Below are positions 11,139 to 23,227 of a stretch of 64,000 bases of DNA, in pieces. Each line of letters starts with the position of its first letter. Positions within the stretch are counted from its first letter, which is position 1. The notes under the pieces were generated by a model. That model worked only from the letters and a program-made list of their open reading frames with translations. It had not been told where the DNA came from and did no database searches. This stretch comes from Alnus glutinosa. Its lineage: Eukaryota > Streptophyta > Magnoliopsida > Fagales > Betulaceae. The stretch spans positions 4,544,001 to 4,608,000 of the forward strand of contig NC_084888.1 in assembly GCF_958979055.1 (NCBI RefSeq). The letters run 5' to 3'. Position numbers and translations under genes: made by a program.

Positions 11139-13337
11139 TGGAATTCTGTCTCAATTTGCTCAAAAGTCAGAAGTCCCCTATCTAATCCTCTTTTTTTTTT
11201 TTAATACGTATCTAATCCTTTTGAGTGTATGGACAAGAATATTCTTTATTAAAAAAAAAAAAACGAAAATAATATTGTTATATATTACATTTTATTCTAC
11301 AAATATTTTACAATGGGTACCTCCAACCAATTCTTAGATATTGTTATTGCAATCTCCTCGTTTTCTTCAATAAACAATGAAAGTTAATAACTTTATTTTA
11401 TTTTTTAAAAAATTTTCTTTTATGGTCACTCTCTTGTCTTTATATATTTCAAAGCGCATATCATAATGTAATTTTGAAAAATGAAAAAAATGAGAGAATG
11501 ACCTAAAAATGATGTATAACACGTCTCATGTTTTTAATAACAAGAATTTATTAATGGTTAGTTAGGGTTGTCACATCATCATTATGAAATAATTATAAAA
11601 TAAAATGCAATATTTAGCATTACTCATTTAGTAAATTGTTATATGACAGTCATACAATTGAGATAACATTGCAATGAAAACTAGCTCTTGATTTCTTTTT
11701 AGATGTGTTTGGTATCGTTCTTTTGCATGTCTCTTTTGCAAATTAACTATTGTATTTATGGAATTCAAATATGATCTCATAGATTAATGGCTGTGTTTTA
11801 CTATCACATCATCAAATTATCTTATTATTCGTAATAGTCTAATCTTCCTTTTCATACTCTTCTTTGTCAAGCAAAACACCAAGGAATTGTAATAAACCAG
11901 TGAGAATCAAAGGTTCATATGGAGTGCTAAAGACGAACAAATTTTGAAGCGTCTTGTTGAATATGAACCATAAGAAAGCCTTTACAGAAAAGGGACGGTT
12001 GGGCAAACGTCAACTACAACGTTAAAAGAAACGACAATGTCTGAGTTAAAAATAATTTGGTTAAATTTGAGCCTTCAATCTTTTTTACTTACTACAACAC
12101 ATAAGCCAAATCCTTCCAGGAGAGCATATTTATATTAATTTTGGAGTGCTAGCCACTTGGGTATTATAGTTTTGACAACAAGTTTTCTTTCCATTGACGT
12201 AACAATTAATAATTAGTGAAATAATTAATTTATTTGTTAAAACTTTAGTCTTTTGTCTTATGTTTTCTATTCTCAAATAAAAACATTAACAAACATTTTT
12301 ATTTCGTCTAACTTATTTCAAATGGTATCCGAACAAAGGTCGTAAGTGTAAAATACGAAAAACTCAAATATCGTTATCTTATTTATTTATTTTTAATGGG
12401 CCGGGAAAATTTTTCAAACTGGGTTGAAGGAATTTCGTCCAACCCATTCTATAAATCTATTATACATCCTTTAGCGTCCGAGAAATACACACTTATTTAA
12501 TTAGCATATGAGAGACATGCTTTTTTAAAAAACAAATGTTCTTGATCATTTGTTTATGCATTAGACAAATGTGCCAGTTGAACCCCTGGTCCCCGTCTCA
12601 AGACTGTCATGCACATAATGCGACTTAGTTACAGCAGTTATTTATTTTTTCTTATGTAGATCAAAGGTACAAGGAAATAGTCAATACTCTGGTACATGGA
12701 CAAACCTTGTCAAATCCTAATTTCTTTCTATCTTTTGTCATTTTGAAAAAAGAGTGCAAGGCTAATTCTTTTGACAAAATGATGGGAGCAGGTTCCAGCC
12801 ATAACCTACACTTATCGTATCTGTGATTCTACAGGCAATCTTACGAAGCTTAGTTCTTTGGTTGAAATTATTTATGTGATTTGTACTTATTCTTTGCTTT
12901 ATTGATATTTAACTTCCACTTTACAGGGGGGAAGATGCATGTTTCATTAGGAACATATGCAGCACAGCACAAGTGTTGGTGGTCATTTTCATCTTGCATG
13001 AATTACGGCAGCTGGGAGTAATTTCATCTAGTTGTATCCATTTCAATGAACGTACTTGTAGTTCATTCATTTGGTTGATGCCTATATATGGTTGTAACTG
13101 AACCTTTGATATTTATGAAATATTTGATTATCTTCCAATTACCTAAAAGAGATGAGACTTCTCAATTTTCTTTGGTCGTGTGTGAGTAAAAGTGAACAAA
13201 AAAAATATACCAAAAGCCTATAAGCTTGAAATAAGGCAACATTCTACAATAAATATCAAGCTATCAGTATTACCCTAAAATGTCAAAACTATCAGCACTA
13301 TAAAAAATCCTCTCCCACCAACATCTAACCAAACCAA
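11139..13337. other. intergenic, no gene seen
   Basis: AT-rich spacer upstream of RCCR2 containing poly-A/T tracts. No reading frame longer than background and no terminal repeats that I could pair. Confidence 0.5.
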
Positions 13338-14173
13338 TCAAAAAAAATTGTTTGTACCAACTATATCTTTTGGCTTCTTGATCTTGTTTACATCACATAT
13401 TGGAGAACTTGCAATCTTGCATGTTCCACTGGATATGAGACTTATCCAGTTATCCTGCATCAACATCATGAAGGAAAAAAAATCATATAAAAGAAAACAA
13501 CTTATATTCTAACATAACTGATCGAATGCTATATCAAGAAGAATACAAGAGAAAGGAAGCAAAGTTGTGTGAATCAGAAGTAGAAGAAAAAAAGAGAATT
13601 TGTATGGCAACCCAGCTGGTAGAAACCTTAACCATTTTGGATTACCAGAAGATATAATATCAAAAGTCCAGACAAATTAATTAACCTCATTTCTGATATG
13701 GGTCAACCGCCTGAGTCATTTCATAGCAAAAGAAAATCTCTCTACGTGGGATCAAGTCCAGGGAAGAGAAGCAGGTATATACGACTCATTTTTCAAAGAA
13801 GCATTCCCAACCAATAATTCTCTCAGAATTGTAACCTATAGTCTCCGTGTCTGGTCATTGACTTCACTATAGCCTTATCTTTCATTATTCCAAGTCCCAA
13901 GACAAGCAATCGAAATAATTGGTAATAGCTATTCAGAAGGCAGATATGTAGTAAAATTATGAAAAACTTCATTGATAATAATAAGATTACCTGAACAGTG
14001 ACCAGCAAAGCATGAAAACCAGCCCGATGCTTACATGGACAAACTTCTGATTCAACTTCTAAACATGGCAAAAATAAATAAAGGAAAAAAAAAAATTAAC
14101 AATATGGAAAAAAAACCTTAGATGCACAGGCTTTGGGACAGCATGTTATGCCTGTTTGTCCCATTTTAATCAG
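13338..14173 (-). pseudogene. possible Cys-rich gene fragment, unrecognised
   Basis: Three short exon-like pieces on the minus strand have splice-like borders: 14173-14117 (IKMGQTGITCCPKACASK), 14058-13991 (VESEVCPCKHRAGFHALL) and 13454-13338 (DNWISLISSGTCK ... ending in TGA). Pieces two and three join in frame (VTVQ/DNWIS). Piece one does not join piece two in frame with the visible splice sites. The density of Cys pairs suggests a metal-binding or disulfide-rich protein, but I do not recognise the family. Either an unannotated small gene or a decayed remnant is possible. Confidence 0.3.
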
Positions 14174-14704
14174 CTGCATTGAATTATGAAGAGAATTATT
14201 CGTTTAATTTTGCAAGCAAAACTAAAAAGACATTTTGGCTACCAAAAGAACCAAACTAGAAGAGAAAGGAAGCTAGTCAAAGTCCATCTCATTTATCCAT
14301 GAAGAAGGATACATAAAATTTATACTAAAACGAAATAGCATAGAAAAAACTAGGAATAGCCCTCCAGGCCCTCCTAATTCTTCTCACAACTTGGAATTCA
14401 TTAGGCAATAGTCCATAAAAATCTTTTAAGAATCCACTATATCAACTAATATCCACACATCCAGTATCTCATAAGTAAATAATTATCCACAATTCCTGCT
14501 CAGTACTTGAAGAAGCTCGTAGTTTTCTTTGTCCCCCATAGGTTGCTAGAAGAAGCAATTCACATGGGGACATTGCCACCACTCAGATCCTCCCCTACAT
14601 AATTCTCTGAACCACCTTTTCTCTACGCAAATCTTGGTCATACTTTGAATATAGGATTTTTTTTCAAGGGCTAAAATTAGTTTAATCTAAGAAAAATATC
14701 AGAA
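14174..14704. other. intergenic, no gene seen
   Basis: AT-rich sequence without recognisable coding or repeat structure, up to the left border of the LTR element. Confidence 0.5.
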
Positions 14705-16661
14705 TGATGTGATCCTAATATGTAATGATTACATCTATATCTAAGTTGAAGATATATCTAATAGAAGTAGTAGTTGAATAAGGGTTTTATCTCTTCTAGT
14801 GAGAGAAGACGAGTGCTAGTAGTTGTTTTCATTTAAAGTTCTCTTTTAATAGCAGTAGGATTATCTAGCTAAAGGAATGTGGTAGAAGTAGTGAAACTCT
14901 ATTTAGAACAGAGTTACACTCCTACGCGAGTTTACTAGCTTAATTGTATATTTAAAGAAACAAATTATGGAATAATATTATGTTGAATTTTGTTAAGTAA
15001 AATACCATGTCACTGTGTTTTTTGGGAGTTCCTGGCTCATTCGAAACAGCTAACCTATCTATTCATGTATTTTGTATTAATTGGTTCACATCAATTGGTA
15101 TCAGAGCCAAGTTTTTCCTCTTGAATAACAATAAGTGTTTACCCAAGAGGACCGGTTTCCCTCAAAAGAAACTAGATATTAAACAATATAGGAAAATCAA
15201 AGAACAAGAGTTGGGCAATTCGGGATTTTTCATTACAACCCGTTCAGCAACACGTTCAGTAACAAAAGAGAGACAACAATAAAAGATGGATCAACGACTG
15301 GGAAACATGGAACAATCAATGAAGAGCTTATCGGATAGCCATGATGAATTCCATAAGAGTCAACAAACTATGCAAGATCGCATGAAAGAAATCTATGAGA
15401 TGCTTGCCAAAACATCAAATGGTGAGAATTCATGTGGAAGAAATCACAAATACGAAGGAGAAAATTCTTTCAAAATTTTATGGAGTGAAGATGAACAAGC
15501 AAAGATAGAAAAGATGCAATCAGAATTTATCGTGTGGAAGGAAAAATCCAACAAAAAGATGGAGGAGCATATGAGAAAAATTGAAAGTTTTTATACACCA
15601 AGCCCCGCTCCAGCAAGCCAATAATTGCCCATAACACCTACCCCACAGGTTGCCACTGTCAAGAGGAAGAAAAGAATTGTTGAAGCAACAAAAATTCATC
15701 CATGCCAGCGTTGCACCAAACCACCATCGATCAGCCGCAGATCCAAACATTACTGGAGCGAGCAACGTCGTCTCTCCTCAACGACGCTAGCAATGCTAGA
15801 TCGGAATCTCCACCACCGTTCTTCCACCGTTATCAAACCGCACCGCCAAATCGCCTCCTAGTCACCATCGCAGTTTCGTCCGACAGCCATCACTTCGCAC
15901 CGGCCATTGCAACCGTCAATTCAAAACCCACCGCACCAATCGCCGCCATCAGCCCTGTTGTGCTGGATACCTCTTTTGTTACACAGATGCGAAAGAAACA
16001 AGTAAGGGCGTTTTTGTTTGGCTCAAACAAAGAAAAAAAAAAGGGGGTATAAACAAAACGAGTTCAGCTTTTATGAAAAGCATAGTTAGTCAATGGGTCA
16101 ACTTTCTTTTGTGGCTCAAAGGTGGAGCATATGCGTGCACTGTTTTTAATATTTTTTATTAAGTTATATTTTTAGAAGTGTTAATTAGTTTTTATTTTCA
16201 GTACTTTAGTTTTCATAATTTTTTCTTGAGGACAATAAAAAGGTTAGTAGGGGGAATGATGTGATCCTAATATGTAAGATTACATCTATATCTAAGTAAG
16301 AGATATATCTAAGTTGAAGATATATCTAATAGGAGTAATAGTTGAATAAGAGTCTTATCTCTTCTAGTGAGAGAAGACGAGTGGTAGTAGTTGTTTTCAT
16401 TTAAAGTTCTCTTTGAATAGCAGTAGGATTATCTAGCTAAAGGAATGTGATAGAAGTAGTGAAACTCTATCTAGAGCAGAGTTACACTCCTACGTGAATT
16501 TGCTAGCCTAATTGTATATTTAAAGAAACAAATTATGGAATAATATTATGTTGAATTTTTTTAAGTAAAATACAGTGTCACTGTGTTTTTTAGGAGTTCC
16601 TGGCTTATTCAAAACAATCAACCTATCCATTCATGTGTTTTGTATTAATTGGTTCACATCA
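14705..16661 (+). mobile_element. non-autonomous LTR retrotransposon
   Basis: Two LTRs, 14705-15093 (389 bp) and 16257-16661 (405 bp), start TGATGTGA and end TTCACATCA. The longer one carries a short extra duplication of AGATATATCTAAGT-type sequence. A primer-binding site TGGTATCAGAGCC (initiator Met tRNA type) begins at 15096. A purine tract (TTAGTAGGGGGAA) precedes the second LTR. Flanks CAGAA and CAAAA may be a 5 bp target duplication with one mismatch. The interior of about 1.2 kb has only a gag-like piece and no protease, reverse transcriptase or integrase. The strand is set by the primer site. Confidence 0.9.
15286..15624 (+). CDS. gag-like N-terminal fragment of LTR element
   Basis: A 112-residue frame starting MDQRLGNMEQSMKSL. 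It is highly charged and predicted helical, resembling the N-terminal coiled-coil part of plant Ty3-type gag proteins (...EFHKSQQTMQDRMKEI...). No CCHC knuckle and no downstream pol. It is probably a remnant or structural scaffold of a non-autonomous element. Confidence 0.5.
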   Translation: MDQRLGNMEQSMKSLSDSHDEFHKSQQTMQDRMKEIYEMLAKTSNGENSCGRNHKYEGENSFKILWSEDEQAKIEKMQSEFIVWKEKSNKKMEEHMRKIESFYTPSPAPASQ

Positions 16662-16878
16662 CAAAACATGCTAAAAGCAAACTGCGTGAGGCTTAGAGAA
16701 AGGAAAACAGACCAGTGGTGGGCGACGTTCAGGGGGCGGAGGCGACCAAATCGCGTGAGGCTCAGAGAGATCGGCTGGATGGTGGACAATAACACTACTT
16801 TGTGGTGGGCGGCGGCACTGGACGGCGGTGGCCGGAGATATATTTGGTGGTGGTTGCAGTGGATTGGAGAGGGGGGAG

Positions 16879-17796
16879 TAGGGATGTAATCGAGCCGAGC
16901 CGAGCTGAGTCGAGTTTGAAGATTTCAAGACTGACTCGTTTATGAGTCGAGCCTAAATAGTCGAGCTCGAATTCGAGCCGAGCTATAAATTGCATGTTCA
17001 AGCTCGGCTCGTTTAAAACTCGGGCAAGCTCGAGCTCAAGCTCGAGTTCGTTGAAAATGACATTCGAGCCGAATTGGGTTACTGAACAAGCTCGGCTCAA
17101 CTAGAGTTCGATGTAAACTATTAAATTTTTCAATGAGTAATCAAAGCAGAATTCAAACTCAAGTTTATGAACAACCTCTATGCATTTATTAATAACATAA
17201 ATATATAATATGTAACTATATAAGACATATTATAAAATATAGTACATAACTATAGTTTATAAGTAACAAATTAACAATATGTTATTATATATAACTAGAG
17301 AGTATAAACTATAGTATATGTATAATGTGAACAAATAGTAAATCTAATATATTCTATATAACTAAGTAACTATAATATAAGTATAATATCTAACTATTGT
17401 TAACCATGTGTGATGTGATATATGTGTTTATATATATGCTAATTATTTAATATTGTTATATACTAACTATTAATAACTTAATATGTTAATTTAACATACT
17501 AAATATTGTAATTAAAATATTATAATTAATATGTAATATATATATATGTAAGATATGAACGAGTTAACGAGTCGAACTAACCAGCTGGGCAAGTGATCCG
17601 GTCAAGCTTTAAATAAACTGAGCTCGCGAGCCTCTATCGAGTTTTGTCGAGCGAGTCGGGTATGTATCACTTACTAATCGATGGGGTTTCTACAGTAACG
17701 ATCGAATTTCTACAGTATCGAGCTCGAGTTTGGATCGGGCTAAACTGAGCGGGTATCGAGTGGGCTGTCGAATGAATTGGTTTATTTAAATCCCTA
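16879..17796. mobile_element. hAT-type non-autonomous element
   Basis: Perfect 8 bp direct repeats GGGGGGAG (16871-16878 and 17797-17804) flank ends beginning TAGGGAT and closing with the complementary ATCCCTA. The left part is rich in overlapping GAGCTCGAGC/GAGCCGAGC motifs, as in many plant hAT-derived repeats, and these recur near the right end (CGAGCTCGAGTTTGG). The middle is very AT-rich. There is no transposase frame. The 8 bp duplication supports the hAT assignment. Confidence 0.8.
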
Positions 17797-17910
17797 GGGG
17801 GGAGGGAAAAATTTTGGGAGAGAGAGAGAGAGGGGGGAAATGAAATATCAAACTAAACTCAAGTATGCGTTTTTTAGATTTTTTTTTATTTATGTTTTTT
17901 TTTAATTTTT

Positions 17911-18181
17911 GGGATAATTGCACCGTTGGTCATTGTGGTATGCCATAATTATTTTTTACTCCCTATGGTTTAAAAAGTTCATGGGAGGTCCTCGTGATAT
18001 ACAATAATTACAAATCGATCCCTGGCGTCAAATTCTGTTAAAATTTTTAATAGATTTCGTCAAATGCCACGTCAGCGACACGTGTCGCCATATACCACGA
18101 GGACCTCCCATGAACTTTTTAAACCATAAGAAGTGAAAAATAATTATGGTATACCACAGAGACTAACAGTGTAATTATCCC
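17911..18181. mobile_element. Mutator-type MITE with 9 bp target duplication
   Basis: Perfect direct repeats TTAATTTTT (17902-17910 and 18182-18190) flank a 271 bp element whose arms of about 100 bp are nearly perfect inverted copies starting GGGATAATTGCACC and ending in the complement of GGGATAATTACACT. Same family as 7630-8200 and lying 0.4 kb upstream of the centrin start codon. Confidence 0.9.
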
Positions 18182-18591
18182 TTAATTTTTTACAGGCCGG
18201 TTAACCCGGGTTGGGTTAACCAGCCAAAATGCAGAAAACTTTTAAAGACAAAAGAAGACACTTTTGGACCTTTGGATGCAACCAACGGTCAGTATTTAGA
18301 AATTTGAGAAACTCAGATTTCCTAAAATCTGAGAGGATCCGGATCCGGATCCGTCGAACTCCCACTTCATCCTTCTAGATTTGTTCTCATCTTCCGCGTT
18401 CTCTCTCTCTCTTCTTTCTGAAAGCTTCAAACTTCAAGTTTCCCCTTTTGTGGGTTGATCCGTGACAGAAACTCTTCCCAAATACGAAAGCTTCAAAGCA
18501 AAAGATCGTGCCGAAACTTTTCGATCCAGGTTTTTCTTGGAGGACTTTCTTCAACAATCTTAACGCGTTTGAAAACTCATCGAGCGAAGCT

Positions 18592-21051
18592 ATGGTACGC
18601 TCTCTCTGCGAAACCCTAGTTCGATTCCCCGATTTATTGGATTTTTTATGTATCAATTTTTTTGAGATTTAGAGTTTAATATCTCCGAATTAATTCCTTA
18701 TTTGTTGTGCATTTTGACTTCCAATATCCTGAACTAGATTTTGGTGTCTGATCGTTGAATTATCGGTAATTACTTGATAGATCGATGTTTTAGTTGTGAA
18801 TTTGCCTCAAATGGGGACAAAATGTGTACCTAAAGCTAGGAAAATGTTATGGAATTAGGCTCATATGGTTTAAAATAATTGAATTGTGATATAATTTATC
18901 AATTGGTTTTTCATACAGTTAAAGACGAGGCAATCAAGCACTAATCGGAAGAGAGAAGTTAGCGTAGTTAAATTTCACACAATCTTTCGTATGAAACATT
19001 TAAGGTCGTTATATGTGTAATAAAATTTGGGAAAATTTACTGAAATGATCATTCTGGGGACATTAATAAATTAGGCCTGGGACGTATTAGTGGACTAGCG
19101 AATTGTTGCTTTCGTTTCTTTTGCTAATATGAGAAAGTTTGGCAAGTAAGGCAGTTTTCGAGGGGGTGCTCTTGAGCCTAGTCTAATGGATCGTGACCAT
19201 GTTCTATGTGGTTTAATTTGATAATATATGTTGGTTGTGGAGGATTGCGTGAAGATGTGAGATGAATGTTGTTACAGGTTAAAAATGCAGTGTCACTTGG
19301 ATCATGCGATAGTGTGTGTGCCAAGTGTTCATGATGTCGTTTACCTTTTTATTGATCCTTTATAGAGAGCTATACTTGGTAAATGACATTATTGTTTCTC
19401 AAATATGAAACCACCTCATCAGGAGACTCTTCATAGAACAACATCTAGGAAAGAAAAGAACAGAGTACGTCATCACGGGTTAACTCAGCAAAAGAGGCAA
19501 GAGATTAAGGAAGCATTTGAGTTATTTGACACTGATGGCTCAGGTATTGCAATGAGCTGTTAGCATATTTGTCTTTGGTATAGTTTTCTTATATATTTTC
19601 CAATAATTTTTTTGTTTACCTTGTTGTTTAGGCACTATTGATGCCAAGGAGCTGAATGTCGCCATGAGGTATGAAATTCATGTCAAATGTACTAAGAAAT
19701 TTTAAGTTGATTGGTCATGAAAGCATTACGACCGAGATCTTCTCTTGACAGGGCCCTGGGTTTTGAGATGACAGAAGAGGTAATGTCTCTACCCCAGTAC
19801 ATGCGTGCTTGTCCCTGCATGAGTGTGTTCACATTGGTTTTTGAAGAGTACAGAGTGCTTGTCCAATTGGGGCAGTTTCAGAATGGGGAAAAGAAACAGC
19901 CTAGTGATTAGGAAGGCTGACTCTCTCTCCCTCCCTCCCTCCCTCTCCTGTAGTGCTTGTATGCCGTGCCATCTGCTCTTATTTTACAGATTTGGTTGCA
20001 TCTGTAAATCTACTTGGTTAAAGCTCGGGCATATAGTAGACTTCTTTAGAGTGATGTCTGAGTAACTGATGTAATGTATGTGGTTCTACTTTTGTAACAC
20101 TTCGGTCCCATATTGAGAAGATGAATAGCTCACATAGAGTAGGTAGTTTATAAAGATTCGCATGGGTGATAAGTCCCACATTGCTTATTTACTAGGTGAA
20201 AATAAACTTTATAAGTGATTCTAAGGAAGTTCCAAATTGACTAGTCATTTTGGGGTGATGGTGGAGATGTGGCTAGCGTTTTTCCCTAGGTCATTACAGT
20301 TTTTTTGGAGTTTCTAGGGACTTTGCCCACGTTTCATGAGAGGTTCTTGAATTATATTATGAGCCATGTAGTTTTCTCTTTATCTCAAAGTTAGATGTTT
20401 TAGATTCTTGACTACATGGCTAAAATATTCTGTGTAATTCCAGCAAATCCTTCAAATGATTGCGGATGTTGACAAGGATGGCAGCGGTGCAATTGATTTT
20501 GATGAATTTGTGTACATGATGACAGCCAAAATTGGAGAAAGGGATACTAAGGAGGAACTCATGAAAGCATTCCACATTATTGACCAAGATAAGAATGTAA
20601 AAATTTTGTTCTCTTAGATATCATCTATGTTTCTTCTTGTCAATAACTTAGTTCTTTTTCCTTTTTGCGTTTAGGGAAAGATCTCTATTGCAGACATTAA
20701 GCGTATAGCAAAGGAGCTGGGTGAGAACTTCACTGACAGGGATATTCAAGAGATGGTTGCGGAAGCTGACCAAGATCGTAAGTTTGCATACTCATATATT
20801 GGGCATCAATAGTAACTGCATCACTGTTGATAATTTTTTATTTTGTTTGTTCATGGATTGAAAGCTATTACAGCAAGGTTCTGTTATTTTTTTTTTTTAA
20901 GTAATTTATCATTGGTAATTATTTTTGTTTTTATGCATTGTTAGAAAATGATGATTTTGGATGTGATTGGCTTTTGAAATGTACAGGTGATGGAGAAGTT
21001 GATGCTGAAGAGTTTATGAGGATTATGAAGAAAACTGCATATGGGTATTAG
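18592..21051 (+). CDS. CEN2: centrin (caltractin), four EF-hands
   Basis: Eight coding exons (18592-18594, 18919-18957, 19423-19543, 19632-19668, 19752-19779, 20444-20596, 20675-20777, 20987-21051) sum to 549 nt, 182 residues. The first exon contributes only the ATG. EF-hand loops lie at residues 50-61 (DTDGSGTIDAKE), 86-97 ([12 protein letters not shown]), 123-134 (DQDKNGKISIAD) and 159-170 ([12 protein letters not shown]). Loop 3 ends in Asp instead of Glu, as is usual for centrins. The basic N-terminal tail with [18 protein letters not shown] and the terminal TAYGY are centrin hallmarks. Centrins bind calcium and act at microtubule-organising sites, in nuclear pore/TREX-2 and in nucleotide-excision repair with RAD4/XPC. 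The short-exon start (ATG plus 13-codon exon) relies on a GTTAGC donor and is the least certain part. Confidence 0.92.
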
Positions 21052-21346
21052 AAACTCTGAGTATCAAGCTTGTTGAGAGTTTGATGTGCAGAAGGTTTAT
21101 TTCTGGACTATGCTGTTTATGTACTCTAGTTATCCCCGAAGAAAAGATGAAAAAAGAGTGGCTTAGTAGATATGTTATGGGTACAGCCAGATTTATATAT
21201 TTTCAGTGCATTATGTAGCTTATATTGACAGTGTGGAGGTAGTCCAAGCCGTTTTATTTCTGTCTAACAGTGTTTTGCCAAACAATGAATGATTGAATCC
21301 AAGACAGGACATCTTGATCAGTATTTTACTTGTACATCTGAATGAT

Positions 21347-21532
21347 AATGATTTTATGTTTTAGAAACTTTAAGGAACAATAGGTATGATTTTGAGTATA
21401 TTCCTGTAAAATCCAAAATGTGGAGCGATGAGATAGAGCAATGATTTTATGTTTTAGAAACTTTGAGCAATAGGTAGAGCAATGATTTTTAGTATATTCC
21501 TGTAAAATCCAAAATGTGGAGCAATGAGATAG
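21347..21532. repeat. tandem duplication, two copies of about 93 bp
   Basis: Copies 21347-21439 and 21440-21532 share AATGATTTTATGTTTTAG at the start and AAAATCCAAAATGTGGAGC near the end, with a few substitutions and small indels. It lies in the 3-prime flank of centrin. Confidence 0.85.
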
Positions 21533-21904
21533 ACTGATAAAGCGTCGATATATTACAGTAGAGTGGTCGGTTTATTCTTTGAGGATCTAGCTTCCATGCT
21601 GTAGTTTTAATGTCAGGATGTTTGTTGTAATTCAAACAACCATCAAGGTTCAGCCAAAAACGATACTATATTTTTCGGAAAAAAATATAAGAAAGCTTTC
21701 TCAACTAACATCTGATTTTAAAATAGTTGCATGAATTTGCTAAAGTGACTTATCAAACTATCAAGGTATGTCAAAAAAAGTTATTTGATAATATCCTTAT
21801 TTTCTTAAAAATTAAAATTAAAAAAAAAATAATCTTTTAAACTTATTTTTTAAACCCCCAAAAAAAAAAAACCAAGGTGGTGGATTAATACGAAGAAAAA
21901 AAAA

Positions 21905-22300
21905 TCGAGATAAATGCAAAATCAATCCCTATAATTGGCCGAAATTACAAATCGTTTCCTGCAATATAAAAATAATTCTAAGGTCACTAGGATATTCCAA
22001 AATAACAATTTAAACTATGCAGTCAAAACACTCGATAAATTCCATTAGTGTCAATGTCAGCACCAATAAAATGATGACATGTATCACTCTTAGTAAAAAA
22101 AATGAAAAAAAAAAAATCTAAAATTCGTTCATGTGGTTTACTTGATTTACAATTAACTCTCTATAGAATTAAAATAAACTTAGAGGTCTCTATGGCATGC
22201 CAAAAATACAAATCACTCTCTTCGGTCAAATTCGGTCAAAACACTTGATGAATTTCGTTAGTGTGTCACGTCAGCGCAATAAAATGACAACACGTGTCAC
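21905..22300. repeat. degenerate MITE-like sequence
   Basis: It contains phrases shared with the Mutator-type MITEs at 7.6 and 17.9 kb (ATTACAAATC..., GTGTCACGTCAGC, GACACGTGTCACC) in scrambled, diverged form, without a clear boundary. The rest of the 21.5-23.1 kb spacer shows no gene. Confidence 0.4.
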
Positions 22301-23227
22301 CGGAGCCCGGCCACCCCCAGCTGGCTTGCAGGCCATCCCTTGTATTTTTTCTTCTTCTTCTTCTTTTTTTAATTCAAAAATTTTAATTTCTAAAGTTTTG
22401 AATTTCTTTAGCCTTTAGATTTATTTATTTTTAAAAAAAGTTTTTTAATTAATTATTTATTTTAGTTTTTAAGAGAATAAGGGTATTATCGAGAAAAAAA
22501 ATTGGCCTTTTTAGCACACCTCGGTAGTTTGATGGAGCACTTTAGCACAATTAAGAGAATCAAATATTATTGATGTCATGCAGTTGAGGATTGTGAATGA
22601 TTTCCTTCCAAAAATATCGGGAGAAATTTTGGCATGGAAAAGCCGTTATTGACATGACGAGAAGGGGAATCGGAACTTAGAAGCTAGATTTAATATCGCA
22701 TGTTCTACTTCTCCCATACATGCTCCGCTCCCCCAATTTTCTTGCTCCTTGAACCAGCTTGAGTCGGCCACTTTCCAATCTCTCCACCAGTGCATGAGGT
22801 CTGCATGCCGCCCCTAGCAGTGTCAGATTCGGTTATGCAGCTCCTCCCTCCTCCTTGTCCTTCTGTGCCACCTACCCTCCTTTCCATCACAGCCGGGCAT
22901 GCGCCCCTCAATTGGCCTTTCCGCCCTCTTAATATGATGGTCATGTTGCTAAAAATAATAAATAAATAAAATTGGTACACACTTTTATGTCGATTTGTAA
23001 ATATGACGCTAAAAAAAATAAAATAAAAACAAATGATTGATTAAACAGTCACATCAAAATGGAATAAAAATGCAATAAGTCAAAGCGCATTACGGATGCT
23101 CAGGTTTTTCATTTTGTTTAAAAAAAATGGAAACGCCATAGCCGAGAAGACGCAAACTGCAACGAACGGATGCTCAGGTTTTTCAGCTGGTACGGAATGT
23201 AATGGCGGGAAACCCTGGGAAAGAAAT

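Noticed and set aside
15096-15108. tRNA gene at the TGGTATCAGAGCC sequence
   Set aside because: This is the retroelement primer-binding site complementary to a tRNA end, not a tRNA gene. No convincing tRNA or rRNA gene was seen in the window.
22705-22980. 91-residue minus-strand ORF with Gly/Arg-rich sequence
   Set aside because: No homology or conserved motif; GC-rich island in spacer DNA, probably chance.
23096-23227. Longer N-terminus for the PPR protein
   Set aside because: The 44 extra residues arise in a small direct repeat and would hide a better organellar presequence; left as an open alternative.
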